Source: an uncultured Clostridia bacterium | GTDB taxonomy: Bacteria > Bacillota > Clostridia > Christensenellales > Borkfalkiaceae | NCBI GenBank assembly: GCA_947570625.1 | Contig: CANOUP010000004.1 | Location: 1 to 64,000 of the forward strand | Length of the DNA: 64,000 nucleotides | Direction of reading: 5' to 3' | Part shown: in pieces, positions 18,411 through 26,219 of the stretch | Numbering within the stretch: position 1 is the first letter of the stretch | Layout of the letters: each line of letters opens with the position of its first letter | The notes under the pieces: generated by a model | What the model was told of the DNA's origin: nothing | Databases searched by the model: none | The model's input: only the letters and a program-made list of their open reading frames with translations | Made by a program: the position numbers and the translations under genes

Positions 18411-21182
18411 TTACCTCCTGCCCAATTCTCTTTTAACCATTTCGCGGAAGTTCTGTTCGATTTTCTTCCTTCTGCGAACTATCAGCAACACGCATACCGT
18501 TGCCGCCGCGATGTCGAACACGCCGAACACTATCGCCGCAACGATTATGCCCGTAAGTCCTACCGAGTCCTCGAACACCGCAAACGTCGTTTCGCCCGTA
18601 AGCTTCGTGTAATTGTTAGTGCCCTCTATTTCGAACGTCACCCTGTACGAGCCGACGCCCAGTTTGGAAAGCGCCTCGTAATCGAGTTCTCCGCTTCCGT
18701 TGTTGGTCGCAACGATATTTCCCTCCGCGTCGTATACGCGGATAAGCATTTTATCGTTTCCGTTGACGGCCGACGCCGTTACGCCGTTTACTTCTCTGTC
18801 GAACCTGCCTTCGCCCCAGCTGAGAATTTTGGGTATTTCCGCCCAGCCGTTTACGGAAGTAGTAACTTCGAAGCCGATTGCGTGCTCTTTTATATCGTCC
18901 TTGCCGGTGTAGTTGTTAAGACCCGTATAGTTTACCGTGCCTTCGACCGAAGCGAGCATATAGTACTTGCCCACGTCGAGCGTTTTAAGCTTATTGGCGA
19001 CGTATTCGGGAACAAGCCCGTCGGCGAGCGAGAAGCCCGTGACCACGTTTGCGCCGTCCGCAAACATTACCGCGTCGCCGTCGGCATCGTAAATTGCGAT
19101 GACCGTTTTGTCGCCGAGCGCGGGACGCGCCGAAATTTTGTTGAAGGTTCTGTCGTATTCACCGTACTTCCAGGAAAGCACCGAAGGGGTTTCCGCCCAG
19201 TGGTTCTGCACGTTCTGGACCTTGAATTCTATGCTCTTTGCCGTGCCCAGCCCGGTATAATTCAACGTTTCTTCGAGCACTGCGCGCAAATAGTAAGTGC
19301 CCGCGTCGAGGTTTTCTATTTCCGCTGTAACTTCGTCGGAAAGTATATACTTAACTTCGTATCTTATTACGTTGCCCTGCGCATCCTTAATCTCTTCCCT
19401 TATCTTTTCGAAAGAGAACGAAGCGAGAAGCTCGGATACGCGGTCGTTGCACTGTTTGTCTTTGTAAACGCCGAAAACCACGTCCTCCCTGTTGCCGCTG
19501 GAAGGAACCGCGGATATGACGTTGACGTCTTTATCGTATTCGCCCCATTTCCACTGCACTATGTTGGGAGTGGTTTCCCAGTGGTTTGACACCTTGAACA
19601 CGGTGAACTGTATGGGCGTTTTCAACGGCAGAATATTGTTGTTGTCCTGCTCGTAATAGCTTGCTTCGAGGTAGTAAGTGCCGGCGTCGAGCGCATTGAG
19701 CGCGTTGATAACGTTCCTGTCTTCGACCGAGCCCGATACGTTGGAAGAAACGGTGAAAGCGGTAAGAGCTTTGTTTACGGGATTGAGATAATCCTTGTCG
19801 AATACCGTAAATTTGACCGTCTGCCCTTCGAGCATGTATTTGGGCTTTGCGGTGATTGTGTTAACCGCGCTGTCGAATTCGCCCCAGCTCCAGCGTATGA
19901 TGTTGGGAGAAGATTCCCAGTAATTCGTAAGCTGTAAAACTTCGAAAGGCACGCGCGTCATCGGCACGCCGCTATACTTTTCCGCGTCCGCGGTTACGTT
20001 CGCGATCAGCCAGTACTGCCCCTTGGGAAGTTCTTTAAGTCCGTTTATAACCTCTTCGGACAGTGTTCCGTCGTCTTCGAACGAGAAATGGTCCTTGCCC
20101 GCTATCTGTACGATCTTGCCGGGGTTGGTGAAGTTATCCTCGGCAACGACTATTGCGAGCGTTGCTTTGCCCGCTTTGGGCAACGCGGTCAGTAAACTGT
20201 CCGACAGCGAAAAGCTTCCGTATACCCAGCCTATGACCGAGGGCTCTTCGAGCCATTCGTTATTGTTTTCTTTAACTACTTTAAAGGCGTTATCGAATAC
20301 GGCGGAGCCCTTGTATTTGCCCTTGCCCGTAACGATTAAAGGCGCATCGCCGAACGCGTCCGCGCTTGTCGTAAGTTCGTAATCCTCTTCGCCGAGCTCC
20401 GCGCCGTTATAACTTACCCTGACGCCTTCGGGAACGTTGTCCGTTCTGCCCGTATAGCTCAGTTCCGCGCTTCCGCCCTCGACCGTATATGTAATCTTGT
20501 CGGTATTCTTTGAAAAATCGACTTTTTGGATATTGTATCTGTCTGCAAGGACAACAGTTCCTTCGCAGTTGCCTTTACCTTCTACGATTATGTCGGCTTT
20601 GCCCTCTTCGATATTGTCGCTGGAAAGCACATAATCGAAAGCTCGAAGCGCGACGCCGTTAAGCTTAATGACCACGTCGGCGGGGAGATTGTTCTTTTCT
20701 CCCGTATATTCGACGGTGTCCTGCCCGACGGTGCAGTCGAGGTTTTCCGGCGTTAAAACCGCCTTTACTATCTTATAAGAATTTGCGTAAACGACACTGC
20801 CCTTGTATTTGCCCGTACCGGTTACGGTAAAGCCTGCGGGTCCCGCGTTTACGTCGGTGCTCGACACGGTGTAATCTACGTTTTCGGTAAGCGCGATTAT
20901 GCCGAGTTCGGGATTTTTGGTGTCGTAACCCACGCGTATCGCGGGCACGTTGTTATCCGCGCCCGTATAGACCACCTCGTCGTTGGGCTTACCCGTACCC
21001 GTCAGGATAAACGAATAGCTTATATTCGACGATTTTATTTCGATAAGTTCGGCCTCGGTCCCGCCCTCTGCGAGAGCTTTGTCCGAAACAAGCAAAAGAC
21101 CTGCCGACATACATAAAGCAACCAGCAGAACAAGTATACCTGTCACAATAAATTTTAAAGAAATGGAACCGCGTTTAATCAT
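18411..21182 (-). CDS. Ig-repeat surface protein with C-terminal membrane anchor (923 aa)
   Basis: The start at 21182 has AAGGAG 9 nt upstream; a longer in-frame start has none. The signal peptide is about 1-38 (cleavage likely after ALA). Residues about 40-310 hold three MBG/Ig-like repeats with a GTGKYKGS motif. Residues about 310-870 hold five repeats of roughly 100 residues with the core N.W...P.I..W..G.(F/Y)D. FEDSVGLTG leads to one helix (about 873-897) and a basic tail (RRRKKIEQNFREMVK). The C-terminal 130 residues align with the 1705-aa protein. The protein is probably surface-exposed; its ligand is unknown. It is first gene of the cassette with the 287-aa partner. Confidence 0.87.
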   Translation of the reverse strand: MIKRGSISLKFIVTGILVLLVALCMSAGLLLVSDKALAEGGTEAELIEIKSSNISYSFILTGTGKPNDEVVYTGADNNVPAIRVGYDTKNPELGIIALTENVDYTVSSTDVNAGPAGFTVTGTGKYKGSVVYANSYKIVKAVLTPENLDCTVGQDTVEYTGEKNNLPADVVIKLNGVALRAFDYVLSSDNIEEGKADIIVEGKGNCEGTVVLADRYNIQKVDFSKNTDKITYTVEGGSAELSYTGRTDNVPEGVRVSYNGAELGEEDYELTTSADAFGDAPLIVTGKGKYKGSAVFDNAFKVVKENNNEWLEEPSVIGWVYGSFSLSDSLLTALPKAGKATLAIVVAEDNFTNPGKIVQIAGKDHFSFEDDGTLSEEVINGLKELPKGQYWLIANVTADAEKYSGVPMTRVPFEVLQLTNYWESSPNIIRWSWGEFDSAVNTITAKPKYMLEGQTVKFTVFDKDYLNPVNKALTAFTVSSNVSGSVEDRNVINALNALDAGTYYLEASYYEQDNNNILPLKTPIQFTVFKVSNHWETTPNIVQWKWGEYDKDVNVISAVPSSGNREDVVFGVYKDKQCNDRVSELLASFSFEKIREEIKDAQGNVIRYEVKYILSDEVTAEIENLDAGTYYLRAVLEETLNYTGLGTAKSIEFKVQNVQNHWAETPSVLSWKYGEYDRTFNKISARPALGDKTVIAIYDADGDAVMFADGANVVTGFSLADGLVPEYVANKLKTLDVGKYYMLASVEGTVNYTGLNNYTGKDDIKEHAIGFEVTTSVNGWAEIPKILSWGEGRFDREVNGVTASAVNGNDKMLIRVYDAEGNIVATNNGSGELDYEALSKLGVGSYRVTFEIEGTNNYTKLTGETTFAVFEDSVGLTGIIVAAIVFGVFDIAAATVCVLLIVRRRKKIEQNFREMVKRELGRR
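18414..18419 (-). promoter_or_regulatory. AGGAGG ribosome binding site inside terminal Arg-Arg codons
   Basis: The last two sense codons (AGG AGG) of the 923-aa gene form the Shine-Dalgarno site 6 nt before the ATG of the 287-aa gene. The same arrangement occurs at 12192-12197. Confidence 0.85.
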
Positions 21183-21223
21183 AGGCCGTTTCTCCTTGAA
21201 ATGTATATTTCCACGTATACTTA

Positions 21224-21252
21224 ATTGTATCATTGCGGAAGGTCAAAGTCAA
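21224..21252 (-). promoter_or_regulatory. Promoter of the 923-aa/287-aa operon
   Basis: TTGACT (21247-21252), 17-bp spacer, TACAAT (21224-21229). The leader is about 35 nt. Confidence 0.75.
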
Positions 21253-21281
21253 GGTATTTAATTAACAAAATTTACCGCGCG

Positions 21282-22124
21282 TCACTTGCAGAAAAAGGCG
21301 ACGGCGATTGCCCCCGGTCCCACGTGCGTGCCTATCGTACTGCCTATCATATACGAGGGCACGTAATCGGTGTCGTTTTTCCAGAGATTACAGCTGTCCG
21401 ACAGATACTTGTTAAGCGTGGCGTCCGAAAGCCCCGAGTATGCAAGCGCGTACGGCATATTGAAATCTATGCCCCCGCAGCCGTTTACCAGCCTGTTTAA
21501 AAGGTTGTTGCCCTTTTTCGAGCCCATCGCCTTGCCCGCAAGCCTGACCTCGCCGTCCGTAACCGACACGACGGGTTTTATGGAAAGCATTTCGCCCGCG
21601 ACCGCCGCAACGGCCGAAATCCTGCCGCCCTTTCTCAGATACATCAAAGTATCCAACAGCGCAAGCACCTGAATTTTGCCCTTCGACGCGTTGAGGCGCC
21701 GTACCGTTTCGGGCGCGGAACAGCCTTCCTTCACCAGCCTTACGGCGTATTCAACCAGAATACGCTCGCCTATGCACGCGTTGTAGCTGTCGACGACGTA
21801 AACGCCCTTAAACTTTTGCGACGCTTTGACGGCGCACTCGTAGGTGCCCGAAAGTTTGGACGACAAAAGCACCGCGATAACCTCGCTTCCGTCCGCCGTA
21901 AGCTTTGCAAATCTCTCTTCGAACCTGTACTCGTTAATCTGGCTTGTCTGGGGCAGTTCGTCGCTCTCTATCAGCTTCTCGAAAAATTCGGTGTGACTGA
22001 GGTTTACCCCGTCAAGGTACTCCTTTTCGCCGAACCTGACCTGCATGGGTATCATATCTATACCAGTGCGCTCCGCCTCTTCCGCCTCTATGTCCGACGC
22101 CGAATCCGTAAGTATTTTAATCAT
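21282..22124 (-). CDS. DegV family fatty-acid-binding protein
   Basis: This 280-aa protein has the DegV/FakB family length and landmarks: a TDS(A/S)SD start (residues about 6-11), M-Q-V-R-F and YLDG (about 27-40), TSQ (about 60-62) and the SSKLSGTY motif (about 89-96). DegV/FakB proteins bind a fatty acid and present it to a FakA kinase for phosphorylation and entry into phospholipid synthesis. No FakA-like gene is in the window. It appears monocistronic, with a strong promoter and a 32-bp palindrome over the start site, so it is probably repressor-controlled. Which fatty acid it binds cannot be told from sequence. Confidence 0.9.
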   Translation of the reverse strand: MIKILTDSASDIEAEEAERTGIDMIPMQVRFGEKEYLDGVNLSHTEFFEKLIESDELPQTSQINEYRFEERFAKLTADGSEVIAVLLSSKLSGTYECAVKASQKFKGVYVVDSYNACIGERILVEYAVRLVKEGCSAPETVRRLNASKGKIQVLALLDTLMYLRKGGRISAVAAVAGEMLSIKPVVSVTDGEVRLAGKAMGSKKGNNLLNRLVNGCGGIDFNMPYALAYSGLSDATLNKYLSDSCNLWKNDTDYVPSYMIGSTIGTHVGPGAIAVAFFCK

Positions 22125-22136
22125 AAATCACCTCTT

Positions 22137-22168
22137 AATTAATTTGTTGATTAATCAACAAATTAATT
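22137..22168 (-). promoter_or_regulatory. Perfect 32-bp palindromic operator of the degV-like gene
   Basis: The two 16-nt arms (22137-22152 and 22153-22168) are exact reverse complements. The site overlaps the last bases of the -10 box and the predicted start of transcription, and ends just before the ribosome binding site. This is a typical repressor operator position. The regulator is unknown. Confidence 0.8.
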
Positions 22169-22194
22169 CTACAATACCGTAGTGTAAAAGTCAA
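22166..22194 (-). promoter_or_regulatory. Promoter of the degV-like gene
   Basis: TTGACT (22189-22194), 17-bp spacer, TAGAAT (22166-22171). Confidence 0.78.
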
Positions 22195-22220
22195 CGAAAA
22201 ACGTCGGTTAAATAAGCAAA

Positions 22221-22253
22221 CGGGGCTCTTCCGAACAGAAGAGCCCCGTTTTT
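22221..22253 (-). terminator. Intrinsic terminator after the Myb-like gene
   Basis: A perfect 10-bp stem (22221-22230 with 22239-22248). The T-run is best on the plus strand; on the minus strand it is interrupted. It may work both ways. Confidence 0.7.
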
Positions 22254-22259
22254 CGCGCG

Positions 22260-22856
22260 TCAGCGCATATTTTTAAGCTGTAACTTCAAAAGCGCGTTTT
22301 CGTCGGTCAGCTTTTTTATGACCGAAGCCAGACGCATATTTTCTGTTTTAAGCCCTTCGGCAAGCCTGTCGTAAAGACCGTTTATCTCGTCTTCGAGGCG
22401 TTTGCGCGCGCCGTCCGCGCTGTCCAGCCCGCATTCGCGCATAAGCCTTTCGATGCGTTCGGGCTGTTTGGAGAGTATGTTCCTGTACTTGTTCTGGTAT
22501 CTCAGCATAAGCTTGTCGTCGCCGTCGGAAAGGTTTAACACCGCCTTGCGCACGGAAACGCCCTTACTCTTCTGCACGAGTATGGCTTTTAAAATTTTGT
22601 CGGTTTCCTCTTCGGAAAACTGCACTATCTTTTCGGCTTTCAGCCCCGTGCCGTCAAGCATCTGCTTCACACGGCTGTCCCCGCTCGAACGCAGTAAGTT
22701 GTAGTAATAGTTTCTGACGCTCCCCTTCGCCCTGCCCGTCTTTTTTGCGTAGCTTGCGAATATGCCCGAAAGCGTCGCGCCCGTTTTGCGCCCGTCGCAT
22801 ACGTATTTAACAAGTCCCCTTGCTTCCTCTTCGGTATAGCCGTTGATTTTATTCAT
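22260..22856 (-). CDS. Two-repeat Myb/SANT-like putative DNA-binding protein with coiled-coil tail
   Basis: This 198-aa protein contains two helix-rich repeats that each begin (Y/F)(T/S)EEE (about residues 7-55 and 78-125). The first resembles the Myb/SANT-like fold of the RsfA-type prespore regulators, with an SVRNYYYNLLR helix in the recognition position. Residues about 150-198 are predicted coiled coil with a leucine heptad (LLKLQLKN). AGGAGG precedes the ATG. It is divergent from the gene at 22932 across a 75-bp region with an inverted repeat. A role as a transcription regulator is inference from fold resemblance. A sporulation link is only a possibility. Confidence 0.65.
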   Translation of the reverse strand: MNKINGYTEEEARGLVKYVCDGRKTGATLSGIFASYAKKTGRAKGSVRNYYYNLLRSSGDSRVKQMLDGTGLKAEKIVQFSEEETDKILKAILVQKSKGVSVRKAVLNLSDGDDKLMLRYQNKYRNILSKQPERIERLMRECGLDSADGARKRLEDEINGLYDRLAEGLKTENMRLASVIKKLTDENALLKLQLKNMR

Positions 22857-22894
22857 ATCAATGCCTCCTGTCGCTTTTAATCACGGCATATATA

Positions 22895-22922
22895 TTGACA
22901 TAAAATACGGACTATATACATT
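22895..22922 (+). promoter_or_regulatory. Promoter giving a probably leaderless mRNA
   Basis: TTGACA (22895-22900) and TACATT (22917-22922) are 16 bp apart. The start of transcription should fall at or within 2-3 nt of the ATG at 22932. Confidence 0.55.
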
Positions 22923-22933
22923 AAATAATGTAT
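22916..22933. promoter_or_regulatory. Inverted repeat at the divergent promoter
   Basis: Arms of 8 nt (ATACATTA / TAATGTAT) with a 2-nt centre overlap the -10 and start codon of the plus-strand gene. It is a candidate operator for the adjacent Myb-like protein. Confidence 0.45.
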
Positions 22934-23858
22934 GAGAGTTTATTTTTTATCCTGCACGCCCGCGGCGCTCAGGCTCAACGGTATGTATATCGGTACGGTG
23001 GACGGTTTCGAACGGCATATAGAGTTAAACCCGTCGGACAGCGTGTTTGCCGAAATTACGCCGGGCGATAACCTGCACGGCGTTAACTTTTTTCTCGACG
23101 AAAAATTTTTTTCCTGCCCTCCCTCCTTTGCGGATTTGTATCTCGCCGAAAACGACGCTTTCGTCTATATCCGCGAATACGCGCCAAAAGACGTGAATAT
23201 CGAGGTCATTTACCAGACGCGTTTTCTCGGAAACCTCATTACCGTATTTAAGCAAGGGGGAGTCTACCTGTCCGCGGAGGGGCGCGAGTTCGATTTAAGC
23301 CCCCTGCCTTCAACTTTTTCAAACGTTACCGCGGAAGTGAAAACGCTTGCGGGCATGGAAGTTTTGGCTGTTTACGGCGGAAAATACCTCTTGATAATTT
23401 CGGGATCGGGCGAAAAGATATTTCTAAACGCGGTTGAAGACGCGGAATTCGGCGCGACGCTTAAAACGGTCACACCCTTCGAAACGTGCACCGCCTCCAA
23501 AGCCGAGTGCGAATACTCGTACGACGGCGATAAACTCACGCTTACGGCGGGCAGGACGGTTGAAACTTACGCGCCGGGCGAGGACGTAATGCACTTTGCG
23601 TTTTTCGAAAGCGTGCTCACGCGCGGGGATTATAAAAAGTATCTCGACGGCGAACTTGCCGAAAAGGCGGGCGCGCTTAAAGAATACCTCGGCGATTTTA
23701 TCGCGGTTACCGTTCCGCCCGAAAAGTTTTTCGCCCTGCACGGCGACATAAAATCGGCGGGGCTGGTCTATCCCAAAAACAAAAACCTGTTCGAAATTAA
23801 GTATTTCGCCGTGGACGTCAAGGACGGCAAAATCAGCAATATCTATCCCGCAGAATAA
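22932..23858 (+). CDS. Hypothetical protein, 308 aa
   Basis: I do not recognise this protein. It has no signal peptide or membrane helix. The first half looks beta-rich, with alternating hydrophobic strands (for example MEVLAVYGGKYLLIISGSGE at about 138-157). The C-terminal part (about 225-308) is mixed and ends with a conserved-looking DVKDGKISNIYP. It starts at an ATG with no Shine-Dalgarno sequence, and the promoter places the mRNA 5' end at the start codon, so it is probably leaderless. It is divergent from the Myb-like gene and closed by a terminator, so it stands alone. Confidence 0.75.
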   Translation: MRVYFLSCTPAALRLNGMYIGTVDGFERHIELNPSDSVFAEITPGDNLHGVNFFLDEKFFSCPPSFADLYLAENDAFVYIREYAPKDVNIEVIYQTRFLGNLITVFKQGGVYLSAEGREFDLSPLPSTFSNVTAEVKTLAGMEVLAVYGGKYLLIISGSGEKIFLNAVEDAEFGATLKTVTPFETCTASKAECEYSYDGDKLTLTAGRTVETYAPGEDVMHFAFFESVLTRGDYKKYLDGELAEKAGALKEYLGDFIAVTVPPEKFFALHGDIKSAGLVYPKNKNLFEIKYFAVDVKDGKISNIYPAE

Positions 23859-23860
23859 TT

Positions 23861-23889
23861 AAAGGAGCCCGCTTTAAGCGGACTCCTTT
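23861..23889. terminator. Bidirectional terminator between convergent genes
   Basis: A 13-bp stem with one mismatch (23861-23873 with 23877-23889). A-rich and T-rich flanks suit both strands. Confidence 0.8.
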
Positions 23890-23900
23890 TAAAGTCTTTA

Positions 23901-24848
23901 TCAATATTTGGTTATCTGCACCGATTTGATTATTATGGGCGTGTAAGTCATGGTGAACTTGGTTTCGATACCGCCCGTACCCGAGTACGAATCGAGCGTG
24001 TCTACAACCGTTTCTACCGTCGTCGTGAACTTGCTGGAAAGACCGTTGTCGGAAATGTAGTCCGAAACCGCTTCCATAAGGTCGCGCAGTTTTTCCTCGG
24101 CGGCCTCGTTTTTGAGTTTTGCGAACACGCAGTAGTTTGCTTCGGAATAGGACGAGCTTGCGCCCATCTGCATAGAGAACACGCTGGTTGCGCGGTTGTA
24201 CTTGTAATCGTGTACGAGAACCTGGTCGAAACTGTTTAAAATAGCCGCCTTTTTATTTATATCGTCCTCGTCGCTGTAATAGAACATTTTAAGCGTGCCG
24301 AACGAGGAAGTAAGTCCGTTCTTTTCTATGACGTGGTTGTTGGAAGCAAACTCGCCGATAAGGGTGGGAAGCCTGCCCGCCTTGTCGACTTCTGCTTTGC
24401 CCTTGCTGTCGTACGTGACCGAAGCGTAATCGAAGACCGTAGGAGTAATATCGTCGGTTTTCGCAAGGTCGTAATATTCCTGTTCCTTGGCGTTCTTTTC
24501 GAGGTATTCGGCGTACGTGGTAGTCGAAACCGCGTCCGCATATTTCAAAGTTTCGTCCTTATCATAGGAATACGCGCCCGTGAACCAGTCCGAGGACGTG
24601 GAATAGTTGTGCACTATCATATTGTTATAAAAGCCCGCGTCGGCAAGCTCGATAAAGTGCTGTACCGTCTGGGGATACATATTCCTGTAAAGGGTATAAT
24701 CCAGTTGATACTCCGTGCTGTTGAACTCTACGGTTATTTTCGCGCCGGGGTGCTTGGTCTTTATATTGCAAGCAGACAAGGACACGGAAAGCGCCGTCGC
24801 CGCGGCAAGCGCGCAGGATAATATTACAGCTTTGATTTTTTTAGACAT
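23901..24848 (-). CDS. Cyclophilin-like lipoprotein, probably catalytically degenerate
   Basis: The ATG at 24848 follows GGAAG at 8 nt; a GTG 9 nt upstream would overlap that site. The signal peptide ends in a lipobox LSAC (Cys27). Residues about 38-85 resemble the first half of cyclophilins (PQTVQHFIELADAGFYNN, then the equivalent of the FHR strand). A later GEF/SFGTLKM segment (about 160-185) matches the second half. The active-site Arg position reads VHN instead of FHR, and the QGG motif is altered, so prolyl-isomerase activity is doubtful. It is membrane-anchored outside the cell. Extracellular folding or binding is the likely role. Confidence 0.7.
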   Translation of the reverse strand: MSKKIKAVILSCALAAATALSVSLSACNIKTKHPGAKITVEFNSTEYQLDYTLYRNMYPQTVQHFIELADAGFYNNMIVHNYSTSSDWFTGAYSYDKDETLKYADAVSTTTYAEYLEKNAKEQEYYDLAKTDDITPTVFDYASVTYDSKGKAEVDKAGRLPTLIGEFASNNHVIEKNGLTSSFGTLKMFYYSDEDDINKKAAILNSFDQVLVHDYKYNRATSVFSMQMGASSSYSEANYCVFAKLKNEAAEEKLRDLMEAVSDYISDNGLSSKFTTTVETVVDTLDSYSGTGGIETKFTMTYTPIIIKSVQITKY

Positions 24849-24875
24849 TATTGTCACTTCCGTATTTTAAAATGA

Positions 24876-24896
24876 GGGTAACTTATACCGTTACCC
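24876..24896 (-). other. Leader hairpin of the cyclophilin-like gene
   Basis: A perfect 7-bp inverted repeat (24876-24882 with 24890-24896) lies in the 5' leader just after the predicted start site. Its role is unknown. Confidence 0.45.
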
Positions 24897-24900
24897 CATT

Positions 24901-24929
24901 ATTTTACTTTTAAATGAGTTTACAGTCAA
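24901..24929 (-). promoter_or_regulatory. Promoter of the cyclophilin-like lipoprotein gene
   Basis: TTGACT (24924-24929), 17-bp spacer, TAAAAT (24901-24906). Confidence 0.7.
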
Positions 24930-24967
24930 GCGTTTTCCTGCCGTTACCGTTAAAATTTTCGCCTAAA

Positions 24968-25621
24968 TCAGAACGTCACCGACCAGTACATCGGGGGCTG
25001 TTTGAAAATTATGATGTGAAGCATCATAATAAGCGTGTCTGCGATAATGGCTGTTCCCAGCGTACAGCATATAATTTTGGCTGTGCCTATCTTTATTTTC
25101 CTGCGCATAAACGAAAGTAAAGGTTTATAAACGAACTTGAAAATAATATAAGCGCCTCCGCCGTAGCCCAGCGAGGGGATAAGTCCCGCGTACTGCGTTA
25201 CCTGCAAGGGCAAGTTGCTGTAATTCCACAGCTCGGCTCCGCTGACCGCTTCCCACATATTGCCAACTGCCAGTTCGCCGAGAAACACGGACAAACAAAT
25301 GAGCGTAAAACACAGCAGGTTGGAAAGAACCTTATGCTGTTTTTTGAATATTCTGTGTCCGAAAAATGCAATGTCGTCGGGGTCGCCGAGCGCAATGCAC
25401 AGGGCGAAGGGCACCAGCGCGTACGGCGATATGAAGGGCAGAAGGTGGAACCTGCAATCGAACGTCCCCTGCATTACTATCTTTACGGTGTTTTCCGCAA
25501 TCCAGCCCAGCCCCGCAAAACCTATCCCGAATAAAAATAGGTAAACGAATTCCACTCCCATTATCGTAAACGGCTTTTTTTCGGCGGTTTCCTCCGCGCT
25601 TTCAATCGACAGCGTTTTCAT
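24968..25621 (-). CDS. CmpB-type (ABC-transporter type IV-like) integral membrane protein
   Basis: This 217-aa protein has about six membrane helices. It carries the family pattern of PF06541-type proteins: GWIAEN in the first helix region (about 39-44), an aromatic/Pro segment, E.LWNYSNLPLQ (about 130-139), then GLIPSLGYG. Despite the family name, these proteins are uncharacterised and often lack an ABC partner, as here. The gene overlaps the PlsY-like gene by 20 nt and is last in a lipid-synthesis operon, so a role in lipid or envelope metabolism is a guess from context. Confidence 0.7.
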   Translation of the reverse strand: MKTLSIESAEETAEKKPFTIMGVEFVYLFLFGIGFAGLGWIAENTVKIVMQGTFDCRFHLLPFISPYALVPFALCIALGDPDDIAFFGHRIFKKQHKVLSNLLCFTLICLSVFLGELAVGNMWEAVSGAELWNYSNLPLQVTQYAGLIPSLGYGGGAYIIFKFVYKPLLSFMRRKIKIGTAKIICCTLGTAIIADTLIMMLHIIIFKQPPMYWSVTF

Positions 25622-26219
25622 TAACTTCGCTTCTCCTTAATCTGAAATTCAAATGTTTTACGATTGCCGTCGCGGAAACAATCCCGCAACCGAGCGCAAC
25701 CGAATAGTAACCGAGCAAATTTAAAGCAACCGCGCAAACCGAGGCAAAGCAGGCGTAAACGACGATACTGCACCTCCTGTTTGGTCTTATGCGCACGACG
25801 CCAGAAAACAGCACGTACATTCCCGCCAACAGCAAAAACGGCAGACACGTTACGGGAATAAGCCCCGCGGTAGCGCCGAACGACGCGGAAATGCACTTTC
25901 CTCCCCGCCCGCCGAACAGCCCGACGGCGTGCCCGAGAACGGGCGAAGCTATTACGAAGGCAAACAGAATACTGTCCGTATCGAGAAAATACCCAGCGAG
26001 AATAACGGGCGCGAACGCCTTTAAAATATCGAGGAAAAGGCACAGCGCGCCTATTTTTTTACCGCAATGTTTAAACACGTTAAACGCGCCGGGGTTGCGG
26101 TCGTCGCTGATTGCGCATATATCTTTATGCGTTATAAGCGCGGGTATAATCCGGCAGAACATTATACTGCCCGAGAGAAACCCGACCGCCGTAAACGCAA
26201 GCCATAGAAATATATTCAT
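25602..26219 (-). CDS. PlsY-like glycerol-3-phosphate acyltransferase (variant motifs)
   Basis: This 205-aa protein has the PlsY length and about five to six helices. The three cytoplasmic PlsY motifs are present in altered form: GSIMF instead of GSIPFG, DDRNPGAFN in place of GSGN.GATN, and GGRGGK in place of GGKG, plus the following LDILK and GH landmarks. PlsY transfers acyl from acyl-phosphate to glycerol-3-phosphate. The changes suggest a paralogue that may use another acceptor. The ATG has GGAGG 9 nt upstream. It overlaps the glycosyltransferase gene by 95 nt and the CmpB-type gene by 20 nt, so the three are co-transcribed. Confidence 0.72.
   Translation of the reverse strand: MNIFLWLAFTAVGFLSGSIMFCRIIPALITHKDICAISDDRNPGAFNVFKHCGKKIGALCLFLDILKAFAPVILAGYFLDTDSILFAFVIASPVLGHAVGLFGGRGGKCISASFGATAGLIPVTCLPFLLLAGMYVLFSGVVRIRPNRRCSIVVYACFASVCAVALNLLGYYSVALGCGIVSATAIVKHLNFRLRRSEVNENAVD

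Noticed and set aside
26125..26219. Frameshift at the glycosyltransferase/PlsY-like junction
   Set aside because: Both proteins look complete and the PlsY-like gene has its own good ribosome binding site, so a long overlap is simpler than a sequencing error.
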